DNA of 6,352 nt from Candidatus Tenderia sp. (GTDB lineage: Bacteria > Pseudomonadota > Gammaproteobacteria > Tenderiales > Tenderiaceae): the NCBI GenBank assembly GCA_030148045.1, contig JASBUE010000266.1, positions 1 through 6,352 on the forward strand, given 5' to 3'. Positions within the stretch are counted from its first letter, which is position 1. Every line of letters begins with the position of its first letter. A program made the translations under genes and the position numbers. Below are positions 6,176-6,352 of this stretch, piece by piece. A model generated the notes under the pieces. That model did not search any database, had not been told where the DNA came from, and saw only the letters and a list, made by a program, of their open reading frames with translations.

Positions 6176-6352
6176 GGGCGTTTCAGCTGGGCATGCGCCA
6201 GCTGCGCCGCGACGGGCGTTCCGGAGAGCTGACCATCCTGGTGCTGGCGCTGGTGATCGCCGTGGCCAGTGTTTCGTCGGTGAGCTTCTTTACCAGCCGT
6301 ATCCACCAGGCCCTGGAACTGCAGGCCAACGACCTGCTCGGCGGCGATCTGG
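6172..6352 (+). CDS. ybbP: ABC transporter permease, YbbP-like, 3'-truncated by window edge
   Basis: Only the first 60 codons are visible. The ATG at 6172 overlaps the ybbA TGA by 4 bp. The peptide starts MRAFQLGMRQLRRDGRSGEL, a short basic cytoplasmic N-terminus, followed by one hydrophobic segment at about residues 20-40, then SRIHQALELQANDLLGGDL leading into the periplasm. A first helix followed by a helical stretch and an LLGGDL-type motif is the usual beginning of the large FtsX/MacB-fold permeases such as YbbP, which are normally around 800 residues. Its partner should be the YbbA-like ATPase next to it. Because most of the protein lies outside the window, the assignment rests largely on context. 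Confidence 0.8.
   Translation, partial: MRAFQLGMRQLRRDGRSGELTILVLALVIAVASVSSVSFFTSRIHQALELQANDLLGGDL

Overview
The window looks like chromosomal DNA from a fairly GC-rich gammaproteobacterium. The best evidence is the divergent gene set at the right end: a periplasmic SGNH esterase of the TesA type facing an ABC ATPase plus permease pair of the YbbA/YbbP type, which is the E. coli tesA-ybbA-ybbP arrangement. Genus or species cannot be assigned from this sequence.

Layout from left to right. (1) Positions 1-1133 hold the 3' part of a CUT1-family (UgpC/MalK-like) sugar-importer ATPase; its start lies before the window. (2) Positions 1134-1574 are non-coding and contain a 106-bp nested inverted repeat (1255-1360) that resembles a REP doublet or a small MITE, followed by a leader with short hairpins. 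(3) Positions 1575-4757 encode a large cytosolic multi-sensor c-di-GMP protein, GAF-GAF-PAS-PAS-GGDEF-EAL. Its reading frame is interrupted by an in-frame TAG at 1680-1682, inside the first GAF domain. The remaining open frame can only begin at a TTG at 1710 or later. (4) A tesA-like gene runs leftwards from 5377 to 4766 and ends 8 bp from the stop of the c-di-GMP gene. (5) A 123-bp divergent intergenic region separates it from ybbA (5501-6175). The ybbP-like permease gene overlaps the end of ybbA by 4 bp and leaves the window.

YbbA and YbbP should form one MacB/LolCDE-type membrane complex. TesA is secreted to the periplasm and is a conserved genomic neighbour. The c-di-GMP protein has a complete set of EAL catalytic residues, and its GGDEF half has an unusual metal-site loop. 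Its regulatory inputs (two GAF, two PAS) have no recognisable ligand from sequence alone.

No tRNA, rRNA, CRISPR array, integrase or transposase gene was seen. The points most worth checking are the amber codon that splits the GAF domain and the nested palindrome upstream of that gene. I did not find a convincing new multi-gene system.
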